Assembly (NCBI GenBank): GCA_032718475.1 | Contig: JAUCBJ010002523.1 | Span: forward strand, 124,001-188,000 | Source: Nemertoderma westbladi | Taxonomy: Eukaryota > Xenacoelomorpha > Nemertodermatida > Nemertodermatidae | Reading direction: 5' to 3' | DNA: 64,000 nt | In this document: one piece after another, positions 43,296 through 56,100 of the stretch | How positions within the stretch are numbered: position 1 is the stretch's first letter | Layout: the number at the start of each line of letters is the position of its first letter | The notes under the pieces: model-generated | Told to the model about the DNA's origin: nothing | The model's input: only the letters and a program-made list of their open reading frames with translations | The model's database searches: none | Translations under genes and position numbers: made by a program

Positions 43296-46200
43296 CTACG
43301 GAAATAATAAATACAAAGGGAGATTGTTAATAAGGGAGATTGTTAATAAGGGAGATTGTTAATAAGGGACATTGTTAATAAAGGAGATTGTTAATAAGGG
43401 AGATTGTTAAAAAGGGAGATTGTTAATAAGGTGAGATTGTTAATAAGGGAGATTGTTAATAAGGGAGATTGTTAATAAGGGAGATTGTTAATAAGGGAGA
43501 TTGTTAATAAAGGAGATTGTTAATAAGGGAGATTGTTAATAAGGGAGATTGTTAATAAGGGAGATTGTTAATAAGGGAGATTGTTAATAAGGGAGATTGT
43601 TAATAAGGGAGATTGTTAATAAAGGAGATTGTTAATAAAGGAGATTGTTAATAAGGGAGATTGTTAATAAGGGAGATTGTTAATAAGGGCGATTGTTAAT
43701 AAGGGAGATTGTTAATAAGGGAGATTGTTAATAAGGGACATTGTTAATAAGGGAGATTGTTAAAAAGGGAGATTGTTAATAAGGGAGATTGTTAATAAGG
43801 GAGATTGTTAATAAGGGAGATTGTTAATAAGGGAGATTGTTAATAAGGGAGATTGTTAATAAGGGAGATTGTTAATAAGGGAGATTGTTAATAAGGGAGA
43901 TTGTTAATAAGGGAGATTGTTAATAAGGGAGATTGTTAATAAGGGAGATTGTTAATAAGGGAGATTGTTAATAAGGGAGATTGTTAATAAGGGAGATTGT
44001 TAAAAAGGGAGATTGTTAATAAGTGAGATTGTTAATAAGGGAGATTGTTAATAAGGGACATTGTTAATAAGGGACATTGTTAATAAGGGAGATTGTTAAT
44101 AAGGGAGATTGTTAATAAGGGAGATTGTTAAAAAGGGAGATTGTTAATAAGTGAGATTGTTAATAAGGGAGATTGTTAATAAGGGAGATTGTTAATAAGG
44201 GACATTGTTAATAAGGGACATTGTTAATAAGGGAGATTGTTAATAAGGGAGATTGTTAATAAGGGAGATTGTTAAAAAGGGAGATTGTTAATAAGTGAGA
44301 TTGTTAATAAGGGAGATTGTTAATAAGGGACATTGTTAATAAGGGAGATTGTTAATAAGGGAGATTGTTAATAAGGGAGATTGTTAATAAGGGAGATTGT
44401 TAATAAGGGAGATTGTTAATAAGGGAGATTGTTAATAAGGGAGATTGTTAATAAGGGAGATTGTTAATAAGGGAGATTGTTAATAAGGGACATTGTTAAT
44501 AAGGGAGATTGTTAATAAGGGAGATTGTTAATAAGGGAGATTGTTAATAAGGGAGATTGTTAATAAGGGAGATTGTTAATAAGGGAGATTGTTAATAAGG
44601 GAGATTGTTAATAAGGGAGATTGTTAATAAGGGAGATTGTTAATAAGGGAGATTGTTAATAAGGGAGATTGTTAATAAGGGAGATTGTTAATAAGGGAGA
44701 TTGTTAATAAGGGAGATTGTTAATAAGGGACATTGTTAATAAGGGAGATTGTTAAAAAGGGAGATTGTTAATAAGGGAGATTGTTAATAAGGGAGATTGT
44801 TAATAAGGGAGATTGTTAATAAGTGAGATTGTTAATAAGGGAGATTGTTAATAAGGGAGATTGTTAATAAGGGAGATTGTTAATAAGGGAGATTGTTAAT
44901 AAGGGAGATTGTTAATAAGGGAGATTGTTAATAAGGGAGATTGTTAATAAGGGACATTGTTAATAAGGGACATTGTTAATAAGGGAGATTGTTAAAAGGG
45001 AGATTGTTAATAAAGGAGATTGTTAATAAGGGAGATTGTTAATAAGGGAGATTGTTAATAAGGGAGATTGTTAATAAGGGAGATTGTTAATAAGGGAGAT
45101 TGTTAATAAGGGAGATTGTTAATAAGGGAGATTGTTAATAAGGGAGATTGTTAATAAGGGAGATTGTTAATAAGGGAGATTGTTAAAAAGGGAGATTGTT
45201 AACAAGGAGATTGTTAATAAGGGAGATTGTTAATAAGGGACATTGTTAATAAAGGAGATTGTTAATAAGGGAGATTGTTAATAAGGGACATTGTTAATAA
45301 AGGAGATTGTTAATAAGGAGATTGTTAATATGTGAGATTGTTAATAAGGAGATTGTTAATAGTGAGATTGTTAATAAGGGAGATTGTTAATAAGGAGATT
45401 GTTAATAAGGGAATTGTTAATAAGGGATATTGTTAATAAGGGAGATTGTTAACAAGGGAGATTGTTAACAAGGGAGATTGTTAATAAGGGAGATTGTTAA
45501 TAAGGGAGATTGTTAATAAGGGAGATTGTTAACAAGGGAGATTGTTAATAAGGGACATTGTTAATAAGGGAGATTGTTAATAAGGGAGATTGTTAATAAG
45601 GGAGATTGTTAATAAGGAGATTGTTAATAAGGAGATTGTTAATAAGGAGATTGTTAATAAGGGAGATTGTTAATAAGGCAGATTGTTAATAAGGGAGATT
45701 GTTAATAAGGGAGATTGTTAATAAGGGAGATTGTTAAAAGGGAGATTGTTAATAAGGGAGATTGTTAATAAGGGAGATTGTTAATAAGGGAATTGTTAAT
45801 AAGGGAGATTGTTAACAAGGGAGATTGTTAATAAGGGAGATTGTTAATAAGGGAGATTGTTAATAAGGGAGATTGTTAATAAGGGAGATTGTTAACAAGG
45901 GAGATTGTTAATAAGGGAGATTGTTAATAAGGGACATTGTTAATAAGGGACATTGTTAATAAGGGAGATTGTTAATAAGGGAGATTGTTAATAAGGGAGA
46001 TTGTTAATAAGGGAGATTGTTAATAAGGGAGATTGTTAATAAGGGAGATTGTTAATAAGGGAGATTGTTAATAAGGGAGATTGTTAATAAGGGAGATTGT
46101 TAATAAGGGAGATTGTTAATAAGGGAGATTGTTAATAAGGGAGATTGTTAATAAGGGAGATTGTTAATAAGGGAGATTGTTAATAAGGGAGATTGTTAAT

Positions 46201-49200
46201 AAGGGAGATTGTTAATAAGGGAGATTGTTAATAAGGGAGATTGTTAATAAGGGAGATTGTTAATAAGGGAGATTGTTAATAAGGGAGATTGTTAATAAGG
46301 GAGATTGTTAATAAGGGAGATTGTTAATAAGGGAGATTGTTAATAAGGGAGATTGTTAATAAGGGAGATTGTTAATAAGGGAGATTGTTAATAAGGGAGA
46401 TTGTTAATAAGGGAGATTGTTAATAAGGGAGATTGTTAATAAGGGAGATTGTTAATAAGGGAGATTGTTAATAAGGGAGATTGTTAATAAGGGATATATA
46501 TATGATATATTAATTAATAATTATAATTAAAAGAGATTTTAATTTCCACCCCCACCAAAATTAAATTTAATAAGGAGATTTTTACATCCCTCAACCAAAC
46601 ACAAGTTTAAAACTTGATTAAGTACCGGTCTTGGAGGTCAATACCCCCGCAGACCGGCACCGTCCCCAAACCCGAGCGCCCTCCATGGCCGCCTACCGCC
46701 ACGCAGGCACAGGGAGTTTGAGCGCAGCAGCGCAAACAATAGGCACCTCCGCACTCCGCCCAGCACATAGGCTAGGCCTCGCTCGCGCATCCCACGCTGC
46801 CGGGCCACCAGGGTCTCCGCGAGGTGGCGGATTAGGATATCGGCCTCCTTGCACCACACCCCGTCGGTGGTTCCGACTAGGGGGCTGAAGGAGATCCGAC
46901 GGTCCTCGCACACTGCGGCATAGTGTACCTTCTTGGCGCGGACCCTCTGCTGGAGAACGGAGTCTAAGGACCGGTTAACATAAGAGGGGGCTTCAGCGTT
47001 TACAACCGCAATGTCAAATGACGCCACCCTCTGTTCGGCCCAGACTCCCCTCGCCAGGAGGTCCGCCCTTACTCCACCCACCTCGCGGCCTGTCTGTCCA
47101 GTAGCCGGACGCCAGCGTAACCTCACGCTGGACGCACGTGCCCCCGAACGCGGACGCGATTAAGTCCCCGAAGACCTCCCGCACCTCGTTGTGCCGCTTG
47201 ATAATCAAGCCCCCCGACTTGCAATTAAGGGCGTGGGACGTCGAAAAAGACTCCCCACACCCCTCGCACTTAGCCGGGAGGCCAGGCGGCGTCAAACCAT
47301 ACCGCAAGGCAAGGTTGTCCCGGAACACTTCGGGGTCCAGGTCGGTGTGGTCCACCGCTGAAGGCTGAGCGGGCAGCCACCCTCCCGTCTTGTGGGAGAC
47401 CGTGCGCTCCACCGTGCGGCGCCGTTCGGCAGGAACAGCGAGGAGGGCGGACTCCAGTCTCGCCTTGTAAGCCGCGTCTTGGGTAATGCGGCTTTCATAA
47501 GGGGAGAAAGGGGTGTTGGACTGAGGGGGTAAGGGATAAAAGTGTGGGGAGAGTTTAGGGACTGTTAACATAATAGGGAGATTGTTAATAAGGGAGATTG
47601 TTAATAAGGGAGATTGTTAATAAGGGAGATTGTTAATAAGGGAGATTGTTAATAAGGGAGATTGTTAATAAGGGAGATTGTTAATAAGGGAGATTGTTAA
47701 TAAGGGAGATTGTTAATAAGGGAGATTGTTAATAAGGGAGATTGTTAATAAGGGAGATTGTTAATAAGGGAGATTGTTAATAAGGGAGATTGTTAATAAG
47801 GGAGATTGTTAATAAGGGAGATTGTTAATAAGGGAGATTGTTAATAAGGGACATTGTTAATAAGGGAGATTGTTAATAAGGGAGATTGTTAATAAGTGAG
47901 ATTGTTAATAAGGGAGATTGTTAATAAGGGAGATTGTTAATAAGGGAGATTGTTAATAAGGGAGATTGTTAACAAGGGAGATTGTTAATAAGGGAGATTG
48001 TTAATAAGGGAGATTGTTAATAAGGGAGATTGTTAATAAGGGAGATTGTTAATAAGGGAGATTGTTAATAAGGGAGATTGTTAATAAGGGAGATTGTTAA
48101 TAAGGGATATTGTTAATAAGGGAGATTGTTAATAAGGGAGATTGTTAATAAGGGAGATTGTTAATAAGGGAGATTGTTAATAAGGGAGATTGTTAATAAG
48201 GGAGATTGTTAATAAGGGAGATTGTTAACAAGGGAGATTGTTAATAAGTGAGATTGTTAATAAGTGAGATTGTTAATAAGGGAGATTGTTAATAAGGGAG
48301 ATTGTTAATAAGGGAGATTGTTAACAAGGGAGATTGTTAATAAGGGAGATTGTTAATAAGGGAGATTGTTAATAAGGGAGATTGTTAATAAGGGAGATTG
48401 TTAATAAGGGAGATTGTTAATAAGGGAGATTGTTAATAAGGGAGATTGTTAAAAGGGAGATTGTTAATAAGGGAGATTGTTAATAAGGGAGATTGTTATA
48501 AGGGAGATTGTTAATAAGGGAGATTGTTAATAAGGGAGATTGTTAATAAGGGAGATTGTTAATAAGGGAGATTGTTAATAAGGGAGATTGTTAATAAGGG
48601 AGATTGTTAATAAGGGAGATTGTTAATAAGGGAGATTGTTAATAAGGGAGATTGTTAATAAGGGAGATTGTTAATAAGGGAATTGTTAATAAGGGATATT
48701 GTTAATAAGGGAGATTGTTAATAAGGGAGATTGTTAATAAGGGAGATTGTTAATAAGGGAGATTGTTAATAAGGGAGATTGTTAATAAGGGAGATTGTTA
48801 AAAAGGGAGATTGTTAAAAGGGAGATTGTTAATAAGTGAGATTGTTAATAAGGAGATTGTTAATAAGGGAGATTGTTAACAAGGGAGATTGTTAATAAGG
48901 GAGATTGTTAACAAGGGAGATTGTTAATAAGGGAGATTGTTAATAAGGGAGATTGTTAATAAGGGAGATTGTTAATAAGGGAGATTGTTAATAAGGGAGA
49001 TTGTTAATAAGGGAGATTGTTAATAAGGGAGATTGTTAATAAGGGAGATTGTTAATAAGGGAGATTGTTAATAAGGGAGATTGTTAATAAGGGAGATTGT
49101 TAATAAGGGAGATTGTTAATAAGGGAGATTGTTAATAAGGGAGATTGTTAATAAGGGAGATTGTTAATAAGGGAGATTGTTAATAAGTGAGATTGTTAAT

Positions 49201-50096
49201 AAGGGAGATTGTTAATAAGGGAGATTGTTAATAAGGGAGATTGTTAATAAGGGAGATTGTTAATAAGGGAGATTGTTAATAAGGGAGATTGTTAATAAGG
49301 GAGATTGTTAAAAAGGGAGATTGTTAACAAGGGAGATTGTTAATAAGTGAGATTGTTAATAAGGGAGATTGTTAATAAGGGAGATTGTTAATAAGGGAGA
49401 TTGTTAATAAGGGAGATTGTTAATAAGGGAGATTGTTAATAAGGGAGATTGTTAATAAGGAGATTGTTAATAAGGGAGATTGTTAATAAGGGAGATTGTT
49501 AATAAGGGAGATTGTTAATAAGGGAGATTGTTAATAAGGGAGATTGTTAATAAGGGAGATTGTTAAAAAGGGAGATTGTTAACAATGGAGATTGTTAATA
49601 AGTGAAATTGTTAATAAGTGAGATTGTTAATAAGGGAGATTGTTAACAAGGGAGATTGTTAATAAGGGAGATTGTTAACAAGGGAGATTGTTAATAAGGG
49701 AGATTGTTAAAAAGGGAGATTGTTAAAAAGGGAGATTGTTAATAAGGGAGATTGTTAATAAGTGAGATTGTTAATAAGGGAGATTGTTAATAAGGGAGAT
49801 TGTTAATAAGGGAGATTGTTAAAAAGGGAGATTGTTAACAATGGAGATTGTTAATAAGTGAGATTGTTAATAAGTGAGATTGTTAATAAGGGAGATTGTT
49901 AACAAGGGAGATTGTTAATAAGGGAGATTGTTAATAAGTGAGATTGTTAACAATGGAGATTGTTAATAAGGGAGATTGTTAATAAGGGAGATTGTTAACA
50001 AGGGAGATTGTTAATAAGTGAGATTCCATCAATAACGTTACACCATACTCGGGAACATTATTATCTTAATTCATATACACAATTGAGATGAAGTTC

Positions 50097-50129
<33 letters not shown>

Positions 50130-53100
50130 TACTGGCTTTCAATTTTTTACATCTAGAGCCGAATTTTATCAAAACAATAGAAAGCATACCATCATTCTAA
50201 AAAAATTCCTATATGGGTTTTCTTGGTTCGTCACTTCATTTCTGATGTCAGTATTCAAATTTGGAGTCGTCGTTTCTGTCTGTAAGCTTGTCAGTGTGTC
50301 CTTCAAAATATTACAGACAGCCTGACAGCCAAACAGACAATTTGGAAGTCCATAAAATATTAAAACTGACTCTCGAAATGCAATCTGCGATGAATATGGT
50401 GTGCCCTTGGTGTTGGTGTGCGATGAATAGTGTGCCCTTTTCTTATAGTCAACGGACAGATTGTCGGATAGTCAGAAAAACCCCACCCGACAAACAGACA
50501 AACAATATTTCATTAAAAGTAAAAACTGATCTCAGAAATGAATTCAGAAAAAAATTCATGAAAACCCCCATAGCAAAGAAAACCCCCATAGCAAAAATCT
50601 TAGCATGGTTTTGTGATTTCTTATTGAGACATATATTGACATTCTCACACGTTCTTGCGGGGGACGGTTCAAAACTTTAAAGCCAATTATCTCGGAATGG
50701 CATTTTTCATTTTCAAATCACTGCTCCTCCGTCATTTTTCAACCAATTTGCAAGTTTTTTTTGGTATTACATGAAAGCTACTGTGTGTGCAATAAAAAAA
50801 ATTGGAGCAGTTTTTTTTAGTTTTTTTTTCATTTTTTACGAAAAAAAGCCCCCCCCCCCCCACTTAACTTTACATCATTGCGGAAGCACTATTTACATAC
50901 TTGTGTGTAAAGTAGCACTTTACAGTGTGATGATCCGAGTGCTTTGTTACACGAAAAGAGTGTAATGAGTGAGTAAAAATAATTCCACTGTAAAGTACTT
51001 TGAAACAAGTGTGTATGTAGTTTTATTCCAAAATTTTAACAATACGAAATTATTGTATATTATAAGTGATAGAAAGTGCACAAATTATATTAGTTGCTGT
51101 ATAAATAAATGTAAAAATGACTTAAATTATGTTATAAATAAGTTAGCTTATATTTATGGTGGCGTTTGCAGCCATGTTAATAGTTTAGCTACTGGTTATT
51201 AATAGCTACCGGTAGGTAATGCAGTAGGCCTATCTGTTGTCAGGCAATTAATAATAAATACCACCTAATGTCTATGTGGTAAGCTGGTAACCATAGCGGC
51301 GTGATGTAAAGTCAAGCTAACGGTACATTACATAAATAATAATACACAAATACAATACTAAATGTACAGACCAATACAATTCTGTAATGTCCACTAAGTT
51401 GTAAAGTGCTAAATAACAACTCGCTGTTAATACTAACAGCGTTGAGTAATGTTACTATTTTGGAATAAAACGTAGTACTTATCCGCGTTGTAACCCAAAT
51501 CGCATGATTATATAATTACCGAGGGTCTTTAAAGATGAATTGCGCACTTTTTAAACAATAACATAAACATAAACAATAATAAACATAATGTTAATGACAC
51601 AAATCACATCTCATTGACTTAATAACGTTAATTAAAATTAAGGGAAAAGGAAAAGAGCATGTTTATCTACAAATAAAGAATAACGTCATATTAACTCGTA
51701 AATAATTACTAACCACCATGGATCTCGACTAGTTTCAATAACCTATCGGCCTCCTCTTTAGTAAACCTGGATTTGATTGTCGTATCTGTAGCGGTTAACA
51801 CGTAATAATGACACCTGCAACTAACTCTGGAACGATTGCCCATATCTTTGGCAACTTTAGCCCACGCGGGAATTCCATGTTTCTCAACAGATGCCAGAAG
51901 TTTCTATGGAGAGGAAAATTTGTTCAATAATCGAAGGCAAATGCGACTGTATTACACGAAGTGGGGGCTTCGCGCAGCACGAAGTTGGCGGAGCCTTAGC
52001 GAATTGACACTGTTAGGGGGTGGGTCAATTTATGCAAATAGTTGTCGTCGTTAGTTGTCACAGCTAATGGTCTAATACATATCTGCCAAGTTTCAGCTTA
52101 AACGGATTAAAAGCAAAGAAATGGGAGGGCATTTAATGTTTAGACATGTGGCCCTCTAGCGGGAGACCATTGCACTGATGGTGTCTGAAAGTCTCTCAAA
52201 AATCTCAACTTTTGCTCATATTGATACCTACAAATTTTCAACTTGGCAGCTTTAAATCCGACAAAGTTATTAGCATGTCAAAATCGTAACGACGACGACG
52301 ACGACAACGACGACGACGACAACTATTTGCATAAATTGACCCACCCCCTAACAGTGTCAATTCGCTAAGGCTCCGCCAACTTCGTGGCTCGCCCCACAAT
52401 TTGAAGGGCTTAGTGATAAAAGGTCCTAATGTGATAAAATAGTCATTCTGAGATATAGACACTTTCGCGTATTTTTTTACCTAGTCAGAACGATTAATAT
52501 TAATATTGGCATTTTAATTTTTGCATGCAACTACATGGACATACTTAAAAATTTTGGATGCCTGAGATTACCACTATTAACGAATTTTCCGAAGTTTTAA
52601 CGAAGTTTTGGAAAAATTTGAAAAAATATTTACATAAAACCTTTTTTTCCTAACAAAAAAGCTTGTTAAGAGAGGAACTATGTCCATGTCCACACTACTA
52701 CTACCAGCGGCGGTCCACACAGACGTATTACAAATCACTTTTCGATTTCTCAGTACCAATTTACATCCCCCAATTTTGAATACCGGAAAAAATACTGAAA
52801 AAACAATAATTCATTCCGAAAAACAAATATTCACCCCCCAAAAACGATTATCCAACACTTTTAGATAAATAATGGATGTATTCCATTTCCAATTATCCTA
52901 CTTCCTAGCATAGGCATACGGGACGAGGGGGGGGGGGGGGGGTGGGGGGCTATGCCCCCCCCCCCCCGCAGCAAATTTGTAGGGGGCGAAATTACAGGCA
53001 TAAACGAGGTGTACCATGTGTGCGGTGTACCATGTGTGCGGTGTACCATTTGTGCGGTGTACCATGTGTGCGGTGTACCATGTGTGCGGTGTACCATGTG

Positions 53101-56100
53101 TGTGGTGTCCCATGTGGGTGGTGTACCATGTGTGCGGTGTACCATGTGTGCGGTGTACCATGTGTATGGTGTACCATGTGTGCGGTGTACCATGTGTGCG
53201 GTGTACCATTTGTGCGGTGTACCATGTGTGTGGTGTACCATGTGGGCGGTGTACCATGTGTGCGGTGTACCATCTGTGCGGTGTACCATGTGTGCGGTGT
53301 ACCATGAGTGTGGTGTACCATGTGGGTGGTGTACCATGTGTGCGGTGTACCATGTGTGCGGTTTACCATGTGTGTGGTGTCCCATGTGGGTGGTGTACCA
53401 TGTGTGCGGTGTACCATGTGTACGGTGTACCCTGTGTGCGGTGTACCATGTGTGTGGTGTACCATGTGGGTGGTGTGCCATGTGTGCGGTGTACCATGTG
53501 TGCGGTGTACCATGTGTGTGGTGTACCATGTGGGTGGTGTACCATGTGTGCGGTGTACCATGATTGTGGTGTACCATGTGTGCGGTGTACCATGTGTGTG
53601 GTGTACCATGTGGGTGGTGTACCATGTGTGCGGTGTACCATGATTGTGATGTACCATGTGTGCGGTGTACCATGTGTGTGGTGTACCATGTGGGTGGTGT
53701 ACCATGTGTGCGGTGTACCATGTGTGCGGTGTACCCTGTGTGCGGTGTACCATGTGTGTGGTGTACCATGTGGGTGGTGTACCATGTGTGCGGTGTACCA
53801 TCTGTGCGGTGTACCATGTGTGCGGTGTACCATGTGTGTGGTGTACCATGTGGGTGGTGTACCGTGTGTGCGGTGTACCATGTGTGCGGTTTACCATGTG
53901 TGTGGTGTCCCATGTGGGTGGTGTGCCATGTGTGCGGTGTACCATGTGTGCGGTGTACCATGTGTGTGGTGTACCATGTGGGTGGTGTACCATGTGTGCG
54001 GTGTACCATGTGTGCGGTGTACCATGTGTGTGGTGTACCATGTGGGTGGTGTACCATGTGTGCGGTGTACCATGTGTATGGTGTAACATGTGTGCGGTGT
54101 ACCATGTGTGTGGTGTACCATGTGTGTGGTGTACCATGTGTGTGGTGTACCATGTGTGCGGTGTACCATGTGTGTGGTGTACCATGTGTGTGGTGTACCA
54201 TGTGTGTGCGGTGTAACATGTGTGTGGTGCACCATGAGTGCGGTGTACCATGTGTGCGGTGTACCATGTGTGCGGTGTACCATGTGTGCGGTGTACCATG
54301 TCTGCCTGTGCCACACCTTTGCGTTTTTCAACGTCATTATTAAAGCGAAGTCATTGTACCCCCATGGTTTATCCTACTCATTGACCGAAACTTAATTATC
54401 ACTAATAACAGCAGGCCTAACTATGTAACTATAAAATAAACCACAAAATAAGAAATAAAGTGATAGAAATTGCACTAAGATATATATAAATGTTTTGAGT
54501 AACTTAATATTAAGAAAACAATCGCAATTACAACGCATTTAAATGTCATTGGGTCATTCAATGGGTCCAGCAGGCACCATTATCAAGTAAGCTTACTTGA
54601 TAATGGTGCCTGCTGGACCCGAAACGTCGTATTTGTATTTACTGCCTGTAACATTTATTGTGTTTATATAATTAAAATGAAATTTAAATGCGTTGTAATT
54701 GCGATTGTTTTTTTAATTTCGCTGCTAAGATTCCCCACCAATGGACCACTACTTAATATTCTTGGTCTTGGTGGCCCCTACACGACACCGCACTATATCC
54801 ACAAGTTATACAATTTTTGAAATATTATTGATTTTTTTGTTGGTGGAGTGGGGGGGGGGAATTGGCAAAGGGGGCAAAAATTTTGGCTTTGCCCCTACCC
54901 AAGTGTAAATTGTTCCCGTAAGCTTATGGTTCCTAGTAGAAATTAAAATTCACTTTAGCATTTCGCTTTAACATCATATTTTTTATTGCCTTATTTTTAA
55001 AAAATTTCGTTAAAATCGGATAATGTTTGGGCCCTTTTTCCCCCTAAACATAAATAAATTACTTACTCTATCTCGTTCAAGTAGCACTCTTCCTCTTCCA
55101 AGAAAACAATATTATAAAGTTAATATTTACAGGTACCAAGCGAATGCGTAGCCTGGACAACAGAATGAATCCAACCTGTCATTCATAATAAAATGGAAAA
55201 GGAATTGTAATGCTAATTAACCTCATTATCAGCCGCGCTCCAGGGCCCGCGTTCGAATCCTCCCCGTAGCGCATCAGCCCACCTGTGCTTTAACTGAATT
55301 GCAGTTCTCCCGTCGAAGAAGTACGCGATCTGGTTGAACGGGATGTTCTGAGCGCAACGGGTCTTCCCTACCAACTCCGTTAACAACTTGTCCTCTTCTT
55401 TAGTGTAGGATCTGTCGGAAGTACCAGATATAAACTCATTTATTCAACTGAAGTAATACACAAAGCGTCCGGCGTTCAGTATATCAACAAAGTAACAATT
55501 ATTACTCAGTTAGTTAATGGGTATGAACGTACCGGCGCCGATAAACGAAACTGTTCAGTCTGGATAAAGTATGACCATCAATGGCCAGAAAAATAAACAT
55601 ACATACATAACATACGGACAATCATGAAAACAGACAGTCAAACAGACATACATATATGTATATACACAGGCGAAAATCAGGCAAACAGACGTATACATAA
55701 ATACATCACTCACAAATACGTAAACACACATCATAAACACAGTTAAATCACGCAATCAGACATACATACTACGTTCATACATACAGAAATACTATCAGGA
55801 AAACATACAATACATACCATTCCTTACCTACATTTACAAAAATAGATTATCAGGCAAACAGGCATACATACTGTACATATTATACAGAGACACCAAACAT
55901 ATACAGTATACACAGACAGACTATCAGGCAAACAGACATACATACTGTACTGTACAGACACTCCCTATCCTAATTTCACTAGGTAGGTTATCGACCCATG
56001 GATCTAATATTACATATTTGACTGATTGCACCAATATTATTATTAAGTGTATGGATTACTTCCCTTGTGTTTTCTGTCACCATATACAAACACGCCCATC

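Noticed and set aside
46631-46888. + strand Pro/Ala/Arg-rich ORF
   Set aside because: Antisense shadow of the GC-rich retroelement fragment, which has conserved motifs on the - strand.
43315-50025. CRISPR array
   Set aside because: 16-bp head-to-tail repeats with no spacers, in a eukaryotic intron.
52861-54343. Long His/Thr/Pro-rich and Cys/Val-rich proteins on both strands
   Set aside because: Open frames in several registers of both strands come from the stop-free 16-bp unit. No start context or domain.
55248-55270. B-box-like GTTCGAATCCTCC suggesting a tRNA on the + strand
   Set aside because: It lies in SNAPC4 exon 8 on the opposite strand, and there is no A box or acceptor stem at the right distance.
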